Source: Flavobacteriales bacterium UBA7878 (lineage in GTDB: Bacteria; Bacteroidota; Bacteroidia; Flavobacteriales; Schleiferiaceae). Taken from it: a stretch of DNA of 35,398 nt. The stretch spans positions 1 through 35,398 of the forward strand of contig DLRW01000044.1 of NCBI GenBank assembly GCA_002501205.1. Reading direction: 5' to 3'. The translations under genes were made by a program, and so were the position numbers. The notes beneath the pieces were generated by a model that was not told where the DNA came from, did not search any database, and saw only the letters and a program-made list of their open reading frames with translations. The number at the start of each line of letters is the position of its first letter. The stretch's first letter is position 1. Of this stretch, positions 23,282-32,067 are shown piece after piece.

Positions 23282-24367
23282 GTGAATCCTATTCCAGAAG
23301 AGTATATCAAAAAGATCATCCATGTAGATATGGATGCTTTTTACGCATCTGTTGAACAGCGGGATCGTCCGGAATTGCGCGGAAAGCCCATTGCCGTGGG
23401 AGGCTCCAAAGAAAGAGGTGTAGTGGCTGCAGCCAGCTATGAAGCCCGTAAATATGGAGTGCGATCTGCTATGCCCTCCGCCATTGCTTGGCGCCGTTGC
23501 CCGGATATCATTTTCCTAAAACCCGACTTCAAGAAATACCGCGCCGTTTCGCAACAGATTCGAAGCATTTTCCACCGCTATACCGATCTCGTAGAACCGC
23601 TTTCGCTGGATGAAGCTTATCTCGATGTAAGTCAGAATAAAGCGGGAATTAGCAGTGCTAGCAAAATTGCCCGCAAAATTCGTGAAGAGATCAAAACAGA
23701 AACCGAACTTAATGCTTCAGCTGGTATTTCCATCAATAAATTTCTGGCCAAGGTGGCCTCCGACATCAATAAACCCAATGGTCAAAAAACCATTATGCCC
23801 GATGAGGTAATTTCATTTTTGGAGGGACTTCCCATTCAGAAGTTTTTTGGAGTAGGTGCCAAAACTGCCGAGAAAATGAAAAGGCTGGGCATCCACAATG
23901 GCAAGGACTTAAAAGCCTGGGACATTGCCTTGCTTAAACAAGAATTTGGGAAGGCAGGGGAACATTATTTTAACATTGTTCGCGGTTTGCAAAAATCGGA
24001 GGTTAAGCCATCCCGAGCTCGGAAGTCTTTAGGCGCTGAGCGTACTTTTGATCATGATTTAAAAAGTAGCCAGGAGGTAGAAGACGCGCTAAGGTCTATC
24101 TTCGAAATTTGGTATCAACGCATTGAAGAATCTGGCCTTAAAGGTCGTACCATTAGCTTAAAGCTGAAGAGTCAGAACTTCGAAACCTTAACCCGCAGTA
24201 AAAGTTTGGAGCAGGCCAGTAATTCGCGCGCCTTGCTTTTTAAGGAGTCGATGGACCTGCTTCGAAACCAATATCGAGGAGAGGCCATTCGCCTGCTTGG
24301 ATTAAGCCTTTCGAATTTTGGCAGTGATTTTGAGACTAAAGCCCAACAACTAACGCTCGATTTTTAG
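23282..24367 (+). CDS. dinB: DNA polymerase IV
   Basis: A 361-residue Y-family translesion polymerase. Catalytic acids are Asp16 and Asp18 (IHVDMDAFYASVEQ) and Asp110-Glu111 (SLDEAYLDV). Palm, fingers, thumb (FFGVGAKTAEKMKRLGI) and little finger are all present. The C-terminus, QQLTLDF, fits a sliding-clamp binding peptide. The start is GTG at 23282; the nearest ATG would remove part of the first catalytic motif. Only 49 bp separate it from the divergent propeller gene. It is followed after 20 bp by the DUF4197 lipoprotein gene. Confidence 0.96.
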   Translation: MNPIPEEYIKKIIHVDMDAFYASVEQRDRPELRGKPIAVGGSKERGVVAAASYEARKYGVRSAMPSAIAWRRCPDIIFLKPDFKKYRAVSQQIRSIFHRYTDLVEPLSLDEAYLDVSQNKAGISSASKIARKIREEIKTETELNASAGISINKFLAKVASDINKPNGQKTIMPDEVISFLEGLPIQKFFGVGAKTAEKMKRLGIHNGKDLKAWDIALLKQEFGKAGEHYFNIVRGLQKSEVKPSRARKSLGAERTFDHDLKSSQEVEDALRSIFEIWYQRIEESGLKGRTISLKLKSQNFETLTRSKSLEQASNSRALLFKESMDLLRNQYRGEAIRLLGLSLSNFGSDFETKAQQLTLDF

Positions 24368-24387
24368 ATTTGCATAAAGATTCCCTC

Positions 24388-25227
24388 ATGAAGAAATTAC
24401 TTTGGATTTTCGCCTTTAGCCCTTTGCTGTTCATTGCTTGCGAAAAAGATACCATCACAGACGTATTAAGTGGTAATGTTTCTACCTCACAAATTATTGA
24501 TGGTTTAAAGATGGCCTTGAACGTAAGTTCGGACACTTCCATTTACAAGCTTTCCAAATTTGACGGTTATTTTGGCGACCCCGAAGTAAAATTGGACCTC
24601 CCCTTAGCCACTCAGGCGGCCATAACTGCCCTGCAATCCAAAAGCATCAATTTAGGTTTAACCACTATTAGTGGTGCCGACCTCTATAATGGAACTACCG
24701 TTTTAGGCATTACCATTCCTGGTATTAAAAGTCAGGAAGACGCAGTGGTAGAAGGCATTAACCGTGCTGCCGAAAGTGCCGCCAATACTGCCAAGCCCAT
24801 TTTTGCAGATGCCATTACCGGCATGAGCATTATCGACGCCAGCACCATTTTATTAAGCGGAAGCGATACTGCGGCTACAGCCTATCTCCGCACCAGTACC
24901 GGACCCGATTTATATATGGCCTATGAGCCTAAAGTGGATAGCACCTTAAATGCCATTAAAGTGGGGAATGTTAGCGTAGCTCAATCCTATGAAGATTTGG
25001 TGAGCGATTACAATGATCTTTTAGCGATCGGCATTCCGGGATTTGGCAATGTAGGCAGCCTTACTAATTTGAATCCGATCCTGGTAGAAGACCTTTCAGA
25101 CTATACCACCAATAAAGCCCTGGACGGACTTTATGATAAAATGGGAGAAGAGGAAACTGCCATTCGCACCGATCCTAAAGCGCGGGTAAACGATCTTCTT
25201 TCTCTGGTATTTGGATTGCTCGACTAA
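24388..25227 (+). CDS. DUF4197 lipoprotein
   Basis: A 279-residue protein. The ATG at 24388 starts a lipoprotein signal (MKKLLWIFAFSPLLFIACEK, lipobox FIAC). An upstream in-frame TTG at 24370 would only add polar residues. The mature part matches DUF4197: STSQIIDGLKMAL, KFDGYFGDPEVKL, GINRAAESAANTAKPIF near 125, and a C-terminal LDGLYDKMGEEE. The family is widespread and uncharacterised. The stop overlaps the next ATG by one base (TAATG). Confidence 0.88.
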   Translation: MKKLLWIFAFSPLLFIACEKDTITDVLSGNVSTSQIIDGLKMALNVSSDTSIYKLSKFDGYFGDPEVKLDLPLATQAAITALQSKSINLGLTTISGADLYNGTTVLGITIPGIKSQEDAVVEGINRAAESAANTAKPIFADAITGMSIIDASTILLSGSDTAATAYLRTSTGPDLYMAYEPKVDSTLNAIKVGNVSVAQSYEDLVSDYNDLLAIGIPGFGNVGSLTNLNPILVEDLSDYTTNKALDGLYDKMGEEETAIRTDPKARVNDLLSLVFGLLD

Positions 25228-25682
25228 TGCGAAATTTCCTTCTACTACTGTTAGTTCTTCCTTTTTGGGCGCAAGCACAAAATAGTGAAGCCTACACGGA
25301 TAAAGACCTTCAGGATTATTTGGAGCTCAGCAAAGCCATCAATGAGGCACGCAGAGAAGCGGCAGACTATGCCCATCGTATGCAAGCCGAATTGCAAATT
25401 AGTGATGAGCAAATGGGACAAACTATAGCTGCGCTCAAAGAAAGGGGATCCTGGGAGGCACTTCGCCCCGACCTCGATTCTAATTTTGCGGAGCGCTTTA
25501 ATGAGCTCATGACCTATCGGGCCACCTTAAAAGAAAGATTGAAAGAAAATCTGCAAAAAGAATTAAGTGCCTTGGGCTGGAGCGACGACTTTTATCAGCA
25601 CCTTGTATTAACCATTCAAGCTGATCCCAAATTACAGGAAAGGCTCATTCAAATCAGTAAAACAGAAGAACAAAGCGAATGA
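25227..25682 (+). CDS. Exported helical protein of unknown function
   Basis: A 151-residue protein with a signal peptide (residues 1-18, ending FWAQA). The mature part is almost entirely helical and charged, with heptad-like stretches. It contains the element ISDEQMGQTIAALKE and ends KTEEQSE. I do not recognise the family. It is translationally coupled at both ends: the start overlaps the DUF4197 stop, and the stop overlaps the ddl ATG (ATGA). Periplasmic location is inferred from the signal peptide. Confidence 0.75.
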   Translation: MRNFLLLLLVLPFWAQAQNSEAYTDKDLQDYLELSKAINEARREAADYAHRMQAELQISDEQMGQTIAALKERGSWEALRPDLDSNFAERFNELMTYRATLKERLKENLQKELSALGWSDDFYQHLVLTIQADPKLQERLIQISKTEEQSE

Positions 25683-26653
25683 AAACCATTGGCATTTTAA
25701 TGGGTGGCTACTCGGGCGAATATGATGTTTCGATGGCCTCCGGTAATGTGGTGTACCAAAATTTGCGAAATCAAGGTTTTGAGTTATTCCGCGTTGAGCT
25801 AAAGAAAAACCAATGGGAAGCTTTGGATGATGAGGGGAATCGCTATCCAATTATCACGGATGATTTCAGCTTTATGCTCCAGGATCGCCGCGTGCGCTTT
25901 GACGCTGTTTTTAATGCTATTCATGGTCACCCCGGTGAGGATGGACCTTTAGCTGGTTATTTTGATATGTTGGGATTGGCCTATACCAGTTCCGGACAAT
26001 TTGCCAGCGCCCTCACCTTCAATAAGGCTGAATGTAATATCCTGCTCGATCGCTATGGTTTTAAAGTGGCAAAGAGCATTTTCTTACACGCCGAACCCAA
26101 TTTAAGTGAAGCTGACATAATTGACAGACTGGGACTCCCCTGCTTTGTAAAGCCCTGTCGTAGTGGTTCCTCCATTGGCGTAAGCAAAGTAAAATCGGCA
26201 GCAGAATTAGGTCCGGCCATCGCTAAAGCTAAATCTATCGACACTAAGGTTTTAATAGAAGCCATGGTGCCCGGATTAGAACTGGCCTGCGGAGTGAGTG
26301 ATCATTCTGGTGAAGCTCAAGCCCTGGCGGTTACTCATATTAAACCTCCTGGTGAATTCTTTGATTACGAAGCTAAATACAGCGGACAATCCGAAGAAAC
26401 GACTCCTGCCCAAATTCCAGCAGAGGTCTATCAAAAGGTAATGCAGCTATCAGAGGCGGCCTATCGACTTTTAGAATTAAAGGGTTTATCTCGAGTAGAC
26501 TATATTCTGGATGCAGATAATGAGCCTGTGCTTATCGAAGTAAATACGGTCCCTGGTTTTAGTGAGGAAAGCTTATTACCCAAGCAAGCCTTATACGCCG
26601 GTATTTCATTACCAGAGCTCTTTCGCGCTAGCGTAGAAAAAACCCTATCTTAG
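25679..26653 (+). CDS. ddl: D-alanine--D-alanine ligase
   Basis: A 324-residue ATP-grasp enzyme that makes the D-Ala-D-Ala dipeptide for peptidoglycan. The N-terminus has the Ddl motif MGGYSGEYDVS (residues 8-18). HGHPGEDGPLAGYFDMLGLAYTS follows at about 83-105. The ATP-grasp core contains FVKPCRSGSSIGVSKV near 158. The metal and substrate segment IEVNTVPGFSEESLLP is near 290. It overlaps the preceding gene by 4 bp and is followed after 5 bp by coaD. Confidence 0.96.
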   Translation: MKTIGILMGGYSGEYDVSMASGNVVYQNLRNQGFELFRVELKKNQWEALDDEGNRYPIITDDFSFMLQDRRVRFDAVFNAIHGHPGEDGPLAGYFDMLGLAYTSSGQFASALTFNKAECNILLDRYGFKVAKSIFLHAEPNLSEADIIDRLGLPCFVKPCRSGSSIGVSKVKSAAELGPAIAKAKSIDTKVLIEAMVPGLELACGVSDHSGEAQALAVTHIKPPGEFFDYEAKYSGQSEETTPAQIPAEVYQKVMQLSEAAYRLLELKGLSRVDYILDADNEPVLIEVNTVPGFSEESLLPKQALYAGISLPELFRASVEKTLS

Positions 26654-26658
26654 GATTT

Positions 26659-27120
26659 ATGAAGATTGCAGTATTCCCCGGTTCTTTTGATCCCATCACT
26701 CTTGGGCATGTGGATATCGTAAAAAGAGCCCTTCCTCTATTTGACAAGATTATTGTGGCGGTGGGCCGAAATGCCAACAAGGCTTATATGTTCCCTGAAG
26801 AACAACGCATAACCTGGATTAAAGAAACCTTTAGGGATGAGTCTAAAATTGAGGTGGGACAATACAGCGGATTAACAACTCGCTATTGTACGGAGGTAGG
26901 AGCGCAATTCATTTTAAGAGGGCTTCGGAATCCTGCCGACTTTGAGTTCGAAAAGGCCATCGCCCAAACTAATCGAAAATTAAAGACGGATCTGGATACT
27001 GTTTTCCTATTAACGGCCAGTGGACTGTCGTCGATTAGCAGCAGTATCGTAAGGGACGTCATTCGAAATCAGGGCGATTACAGCCAATTTGTTCCGGCAG
27101 CAGTTAGAGTTCCTGATTAG
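26659..27120 (+). CDS. coaD: Phosphopantetheine adenylyltransferase
   Basis: A 153-residue protein of the expected length. It transfers AMP from ATP to 4'-phosphopantetheine, the penultimate step of coenzyme A synthesis. The nucleotidyltransferase T/HxGH motif is in PGSFDPITLGHVDI (Thr14 to His17). FILRGLRNPADFEFE follows near 89, and the C-terminal SSISSSIVRDV loop near 125. It ends the dinB-to-coaD run and overlaps the convergent NUDIX gene by 4 bp. Confidence 0.97.
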   Translation: MKIAVFPGSFDPITLGHVDIVKRALPLFDKIIVAVGRNANKAYMFPEEQRITWIKETFRDESKIEVGQYSGLTTRYCTEVGAQFILRGLRNPADFEFEKAIAQTNRKLKTDLDTVFLLTASGLSSISSSIVRDVIRNQGDYSQFVPAAVRVPD

Positions 27121-27716
27121 GAAATATCTTCTTGTAAAGCATCCAGCACCAAGCCTATATTACCGTAGGTATTTTTTCGATTTTCCATAATTTCCTGGGG
27201 ATCACACCAGCTGGCATCTAAAATATCCTCTTCCAATTGGGGTACTAAGAAATCGAAACCCTTGGCAATGCGCATAGCAAACCAATAAGTGCGCTTTAAG
27301 ATCAATCGATCATCTAAAGGGTAAATATGATAGGTGGTTGGTAAAATGCCGGTAATCTCTGGGCGTGGCACTCCGGTTTCCTCTTCAACTTCGCGCAGAG
27401 CCGCTAATTCCTTGGGCTCCCCAAACTCGATTTTACCTTTGGGTAAATCCCATTTCCCCAAACGATAAATCATTAATAAATCTTGATCCGGGTTTAAAAC
27501 CGCACCTCCGGCAGCTTCAATAATTTTAAAGTTCTTTTTAAAATTAGCCCATACCTCTTTAAGGTTTCGAGCAAAGACGTAAACTGGTTCTGCGGGACTT
27601 TCGAGCCTTGCGCGCACCAAGTTCATCAGTTGGGCCTCTCCCAGGTAGTCGATTGCCTTTTCGCGGCTTTGATCACCGATAATTAGAAGGGAATCCTTGA
27701 TGAAAACTTTATACAT
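27117..27716 (-). CDS. NUDIX hydrolase
   Basis: A 199-residue protein. The Nudix box is complete at residues 94-116: Gly94, five residues, Glu100, then REVEEETGV. An N-terminal domain of about 65 residues precedes it. The substrate is unknown. The start MYKVFIKDS at 27716 is chosen because the alternative ATG at 27725 overlaps the divergent pyrE ATG at 27724, and the longer frame from 27812 runs through pyrE. Start codons of the two genes are separated by only 7 bp. Confidence 0.88.
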   Translation of the reverse strand: MYKVFIKDSLLIIGDQSREKAIDYLGEAQLMNLVRARLESPAEPVYVFARNLKEVWANFKKNFKIIEAAGGAVLNPDQDLLMIYRLGKWDLPKGKIEFGEPKELAALREVEEETGVPRPEITGILPTTYHIYPLDDRLILKRTYWFAMRIAKGFDFLVPQLEEDILDASWCDPQEIMENRKNTYGNIGLVLDALQEDIS

Positions 27717-27719
27717 TTG
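27712..27719 (+). promoter_or_regulatory. -10 promoter element of pyrE
   Basis: TACATTTG matches TAnnTTTG exactly and is followed by AGCC and the pyrE ATG. Transcription from it would begin at the start codon, giving a leaderless message. The box overlaps the first codons of the divergent NUDIX gene. No good -33 TTG at the usual distance was found. Confidence 0.4.
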
Positions 27720-27723
27720 AGCC

Positions 27724-28368
27724 ATGATTTTAGACCCTCGTACCGCGCATGAGACGGCCGAAAAGCTCATGCAAATTAAGGCAATTAAACTGCAACCCAA
27801 AGCCCCTTTCACCTGGGCTAGTGGATGGAAATCTCCTATCTATTGTGATAATCGTATCACCCTGAGTTATCCTGACTTACGGAATTTCTTAAAGACCGCT
27901 TTGGCGGATGCCCTTAAGAAATTGTATCCCGATGCCGAGGTAATTGCAGGTGTAGCAACCGGAGCAATCGCCATGGGCGCCTTAGTGGCTGACGAATTAG
28001 GACTTCCCTTTGTGTATGTTCGCCCGGAGCCCAAAAAGCACGGTCGACAAAATCAAATTGAAGGGGAATTACCAGCCAATTCCAAAGTGGTAGTGGTAGA
28101 GGATTTAATTTCTACCGGTGGCAGTAGCTTAAAAGTGGTTGATGTATTACGCGATTCTGGAGCGGAGGTAATGGGCATGTTGGCCTTGTTCACCTATGCC
28201 TTCCGTTTGGCGGAAGAAAACTTTGATAAGGCCCAATTAGCTTTACACACCTTAAGCGACTACCCGCACCTTTTGGAAGCCTTACAACAAAGTGGCGACC
28301 TCGACAAAGAAACTTTTGAAACCCTCATCAGCTGGCGTGAAGATCCCAGCTCTTGGCAAGCAAAATAA
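27724..28368 (+). CDS. pyrE: Orotate phosphoribosyltransferase
   Basis: A 214-residue protein that joins orotate and PRPP to give orotidine monophosphate in pyrimidine synthesis. It contains FTWASGWKSPIYCDNR near residue 29 and the loop RPEPKKHGRQNQIEG near 100. The PRPP-binding motif VVVVEDLISTGGSS is at about 121-135. The start at 27724 gives the standard N-terminus. It is head-to-head with the NUDIX gene and followed after 1 bp by an SRPBCC gene. Confidence 0.97.
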   Translation: MILDPRTAHETAEKLMQIKAIKLQPKAPFTWASGWKSPIYCDNRITLSYPDLRNFLKTALADALKKLYPDAEVIAGVATGAIAMGALVADELGLPFVYVRPEPKKHGRQNQIEGELPANSKVVVVEDLISTGGSSLKVVDVLRDSGAEVMGMLALFTYAFRLAEENFDKAQLALHTLSDYPHLLEALQQSGDLDKETFETLISWREDPSSWQAK

Positions 28369-28369
28369 T

Positions 28370-28756
28370 ATGAGAATAGAATCTAAGGAAGTTCAGATTT
28401 CGAAAAGTCCCGCAGAATTTTTCGAACTGATGTCGGATTTAAAGAATATGAAATTGGTAATGCCTGCTTCGGTAGAGCGTTTCGAATCGGATGCCGAAAC
28501 CTTTGTTTTTGGTTTAAAAGGCATGCCGGATGTTCGTTTATTGATCGATGAGGTTAAGCCTCCAGGATTACTAAAATTCAAGGCGGCTAGCTCTAAATTG
28601 GACTTTACCCTAAGTACCATCCTCGAAGAAAACGAAGCTGGCGCCAAGGTGAAATATCTTTTTGAAGGCAATTTCAATCCGATGATGAAAATGATGGTGG
28701 AACGTCCACTGACTCGTTTCATCGAAGACTTAAGTGCCAGTACCGCTGAGCTTTAA
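28370..28756 (+). CDS. SRPBCC family protein (START-like fold)
   Basis: A 128-residue protein with the pattern of polyketide-cyclase/CoxG-like SRPBCC proteins. The opening strand is IESKEVQISKSPAEFFELM, DFTLSTILEENEAGAKVKYLFEG lies in the middle, and the C-terminal helix is PMMKMMVERPLTRFIEDL. Such proteins bind hydrophobic ligands. The ligand is unknown. The ATG at 28370 lies 1 bp after the pyrE stop, and the earlier in-frame start at 28292 is inside pyrE. Its stop directly abuts the convergent birA stop. Confidence 0.82.
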   Translation: MRIESKEVQISKSPAEFFELMSDLKNMKLVMPASVERFESDAETFVFGLKGMPDVRLLIDEVKPPGLLKFKAASSKLDFTLSTILEENEAGAKVKYLFEGNFNPMMKMMVERPLTRFIEDLSASTAEL

Positions 28757-29500
28757 TTAAAATACGAAGCGAATACTTTGATGCTGTAAGGTTTCCTGGC
28801 GACCATCTTGCCAGGTAACTTTTAGCTCTCCTCCAGGCTTCACCCCCTCACAGCGCAAGTGTAATTTTTGACCATCGCGAAGCACCGGAACCCATTGATC
28901 TCTGCCATAGAGTATGGATTCGAACTCACGGTGTTGACCTTGGTATTGCTTAAACCGTAATTGCTGGTAGCGATTATCCAGATGCACAGCTAGTTTTTCA
29001 AAAACCTCCTGAACCTCTATTTCTTGCCCGACAATCTTAGTTAGGCTGGTGGCCTGAGGGTGTGGAAATTTCTTTTGCCGCACATTAATTCCAATTCCCA
29101 CAATGCAATTTTCTATGCGGGAACCTCGGAGGGAGGATTCTGCCAAAACTCCGGCAATTTTCTGTTCACCGTAAAACCAATCATTTGGCCATTTGATATA
29201 GGAGTCAAAGCCCAGCTCTAATCCCAGATCATGCAAGGCAAGACAAACTGACATAGTTAAGCGATAAGATTCGGAGGCTGACAGAAAAACCGGACGTAGC
29301 AACAGGCTCATTAGTAAGTTTTGGCCGGGCTCCGAATCCCATTGCTTGCCATATTGTCCCCGGCCTGAAGTTTGGTATTCGCTAAGCAGGCAAAAACCCT
29401 CGGGTAGCTCTTGCTCTTGATTTAGTTCTTTGACTGCGGTATTGGTGCTAGTCACTTCAGGGAGAATTTTATAATCTCTGCCCACCAATTCTGTATTCAT
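28757..29500 (-). CDS. birA: Biotin--[acetyl-CoA-carboxylase] ligase
   Basis: A 247-residue protein that activates biotin as biotinyl-AMP and attaches it to carrier proteins. The biotin-binding motif GRGQYG is at 46-51, KWPNDW begins at residue 103, and the lysine-containing KIAGVLAES follows. There is no N-terminal helix-turn-helix, so this is the monofunctional type without repressor activity. It is divergent from rsfS. Confidence 0.95.
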   Translation of the reverse strand: MNTELVGRDYKILPEVTSTNTAVKELNQEQELPEGFCLLSEYQTSGRGQYGKQWDSEPGQNLLMSLLLRPVFLSASESYRLTMSVCLALHDLGLELGFDSYIKWPNDWFYGEQKIAGVLAESSLRGSRIENCIVGIGINVRQKKFPHPQATSLTKIVGQEIEVQEVFEKLAVHLDNRYQQLRFKQYQGQHREFESILYGRDQWVPVLRDGQKLHLRCEGVKPGGELKVTWQDGRQETLQHQSIRFVF

Positions 29501-29544
29501 AAGGCTAATTTCGATAATAGCTAAGGCACCTTAACGACAATGCT

Positions 29545-29552
29545 TAATTTTG
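29545..29552 (+). promoter_or_regulatory. -10 promoter element of the rsfS-ftsH operon
   Basis: TAATTTTG matches TAnnTTTG exactly, 13 nt upstream of the rsfS ATG, which predicts a leader of about 9 nt. No clear -33 TTG at the usual spacing. Confidence 0.45.
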
Positions 29553-29565
29553 CCCTTCAAATTAA

Positions 29566-29940
29566 ATGGATTTAATGTCGCAAACGAACTTTTCGAATCT
29601 GGTTGACGAAATTGTAGAAGGAATGGATGATCTGAAAGCATCGAACATTACCATTCTCGATCTTCGAAATATTGAAAACTCTATCTGCTCCTTTTTCGTT
29701 ATTGGAGAAGGAAACTCAAATACTCAAGTAAAAGCAATCAGTAATTCGGTTGAAAAAAGAGTGCGCGAGAATCTGAAGGATAAACCCTGGCATGTTGAAG
29801 GATTAGAAAACGCAGAGTGGGTATTAATGGACTACGTTGATACAGTAGTTCATATCTTCCAGCCCGAGACTCGCAAATTTTATGATTTAGAGAGCCTCTG
29901 GGGTGATGCTGAGCTTCATCATTTTGAAGCGAAGAATTAA
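29566..29940 (+). CDS. rsfS: Ribosomal silencing factor RsfS
   Basis: A 124-residue protein of the RsfS/YbeB/Iojap family. It contains ITILDLRNIENSICSFFVI, GNSNTQVKAI, PWHVEGLENAEWVLMDYVD and a C-terminal FYDLESLWGDAE. RsfS binds ribosomal protein uL14 and blocks subunit joining when nutrients are short. An alternative ATG lies at 29575. It heads the operon that continues with ftsH 14 bp later. Confidence 0.95.
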   Translation: MDLMSQTNFSNLVDEIVEGMDDLKASNITILDLRNIENSICSFFVIGEGNSNTQVKAISNSVEKRVRENLKDKPWHVEGLENAEWVLMDYVDTVVHIFQPETRKFYDLESLWGDAELHHFEAKN

Positions 29941-29954
29941 GACTTAAGACAGAA

Positions 29955-32060
29955 ATGGAAAACGAAAAAGATAACAAGGAACAACTGCGAAAACTGAAAG
30001 AACAGTTCTCGCGTAATTCCGGAGAAAAACCGAATGGCAATAATAAGGGAGGCCCCGGTGGGGATCCTCGTCGCAGGTTCAATATTTATTGGATCTATGC
30101 GATTATCGCCCTTTTCCTGATTGCTCTGCAACTCCTACACTCTGTAGGCAGTGATCAAAAGCAAACCAATTTTGATGATTTCACCGCCATGATTGAACGT
30201 GGTGATGTGAAAAAAGTGAAAATCATCAATGAAAAAATTGTTCAGGTATACCTTACCGAGGAAGCGCTGGAATCTGGTCTGGAAGAATACAAAGGTCTGA
30301 AAGACAATCCTATGGGTCCTGGAGTAGACGGCCCTCATTTTAGCTTTGAGATGCCTTACGAGGCCTACAAAGAGAACATGAGCTACTTCTATGAGCAGCA
30401 TCCCGAACTCAAAAATAAGCGCATCACCCCTCACTTCGAGGAAGTTAAAGACTATTTCGGTGGCACCTTATCTTATCTGATTCCCTTTATTCTCTTAATT
30501 GGGATTTGGATTTTCATCATGCGTCGTATGAGCGGTGGTGGTAGTGGTCCCGGAGCACAAATCTTTAATATCGGTAAATCCAAAGCTCAGCTCTTCGATC
30601 AGAACACCAATGTGAAGATCACCTTTAAAAATGTAGCTGGCTTGGAAGGTGCCAAAGAAGAAGTGCAAGAAATTGTAAGCTTTTTAAAAGATCCCGATCG
30701 CTATACTTCCTTAGGGGGTAAAATCCCCAAAGGCGCATTATTGGTAGGCCCTCCCGGAACAGGTAAAACCTTATTGGCCAAAGCCGTTGCTGGTGAAGCC
30801 AAGGTTCCTTTCTTCTCCTTATCAGGATCTGACTTTGTGGAAATGTTTGTGGGAGTAGGAGCATCACGGGTACGTGACCTCTTTAAGCAAGCCAAGGAAA
30901 AATCTCCTTCTATCATTTTCATCGATGAGATTGATGCGATTGGTAGAGCTCGTGGTAAAAATGCCCTTTCTGGCGGAAACGACGAAAGAGAAAATACCCT
31001 CAACCAGCTTTTAACCGAGATGGATGGTTTTGGCACCAATGAACATGTTATTGTTTTAGCCGCTACCAACCGTGCTGATATTTTAGATAAAGCCCTCTTA
31101 AGAGCCGGCCGCTTTGATCGTCAGATTTTCGTGGATCTCCCCGAATTGAATGAGCGTAAAGAAATCTTTAAAGTACACCTGGCTCCTTTGAAATTAGCTC
31201 CCAAAGTGGATTCTGATTTCTTAGCTCGTCAAACTCCAGGGTTTAGCGGTGCAGATATTGCCAATGTTTGTAATGAAGCTGCCCTTATCGCCGCTCGTAA
31301 GGATAAGAAAGCGATTGATCAGCAAGACTTTTTGGATGCCGTTGACCGTATTATTGGCGGTTTGGAAAAGAAAAGCAAAATCATTTCTCATGAAGAGAAA
31401 AAGATCATTGCCCATCATGAAGCTGGTCACGCTACCGTAAGTTGGTTATTGGAACATGCTCATCCTCTAGTAAAGGTTACCATTGTGCCTCGTGGTCGTT
31501 CCTTAGGTGCCGCCTGGTACTTGCCTGAAGAAAGACAGCTCACCAATACCGATCAGATTCTGGATGAGATGTGTGCTGCTCTGGGAGGAAGAGCCGCTGA
31601 AGAAATCATCTTCGGTAAAATCTCTACCGGTGCTTTGAGTGATTTGGAGAAAGTAACCAAGCAAGCTCGAGCCATGGTTACCATTTACGGATTGAATGCC
31701 AAGCTTGGAAACATCACTTATTACGATTCTCAGAATGGTAATGATATGGGATTCACTAAGCCTTATAGTGAACGTACGGCTCAAATTATTGATGAAGAAA
31801 TCAGTAAGATTATTGAAAATCAATATCTAAGAGCCAAAGAGCTATTAACAGGCAATCAGGAAAAACTTATCGAGTTAGCTGAATTGTTACTCGAAAAAGA
31901 AGTTATTTTTAAGGAAAATTTAGAGGAGATCTTTGGCAAACGGAGATGGAAGAGCAGAGATGAAGTGCTGCATGAAGAAAACCATCCTGAAGAAGAAGTT
32001 GTAAACAAGAACTCTGAAGCTTCTACTGAAGAAGCAGAAAGTACTGATCTCCCGGCTTAA
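29955..32060 (+). CDS. ftsH: ATP-dependent zinc metalloprotease FtsH
   Basis: A 701-residue membrane-bound AAA+ protease. A charged N-terminal tail is followed by TM1 (about 43-62), a periplasmic domain of about 105 residues and TM2 (171-190). The AAA module has Walker A GPPGTGKT at 265-272, Walker B IIFIDEIDAIG near 320 and the second region of homology ATNRADILDKALLRAGRFDR near 370. The zinc site HEAGH is at 488-492. The tail is acidic and disordered. FtsH degrades misfolded membrane proteins and regulated cytoplasmic targets. It sits in one operon with phospholipid genes. Confidence 0.98.
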   Translation: MENEKDNKEQLRKLKEQFSRNSGEKPNGNNKGGPGGDPRRRFNIYWIYAIIALFLIALQLLHSVGSDQKQTNFDDFTAMIERGDVKKVKIINEKIVQVYLTEEALESGLEEYKGLKDNPMGPGVDGPHFSFEMPYEAYKENMSYFYEQHPELKNKRITPHFEEVKDYFGGTLSYLIPFILLIGIWIFIMRRMSGGGSGPGAQIFNIGKSKAQLFDQNTNVKITFKNVAGLEGAKEEVQEIVSFLKDPDRYTSLGGKIPKGALLVGPPGTGKTLLAKAVAGEAKVPFFSLSGSDFVEMFVGVGASRVRDLFKQAKEKSPSIIFIDEIDAIGRARGKNALSGGNDERENTLNQLLTEMDGFGTNEHVIVLAATNRADILDKALLRAGRFDRQIFVDLPELNERKEIFKVHLAPLKLAPKVDSDFLARQTPGFSGADIANVCNEAALIAARKDKKAIDQQDFLDAVDRIIGGLEKKSKIISHEEKKIIAHHEAGHATVSWLLEHAHPLVKVTIVPRGRSLGAAWYLPEERQLTNTDQILDEMCAALGGRAAEEIIFGKISTGALSDLEKVTKQARAMVTIYGLNAKLGNITYYDSQNGNDMGFTKPYSERTAQIIDEEISKIIENQYLRAKELLTGNQEKLIELAELLLEKEVIFKENLEEIFGKRRWKSRDEVLHEENHPEEEVVNKNSEASTEEAESTDLPA

Positions 32061-32067
32061 AAATTAT

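Noticed and set aside
27717..27812. N-terminal extension of the NUDIX protein with a signal-like hydrophobic stretch
   Set aside because: It is the antisense of the conserved start of pyrE. The NUDIX domain begins normally at 27716.
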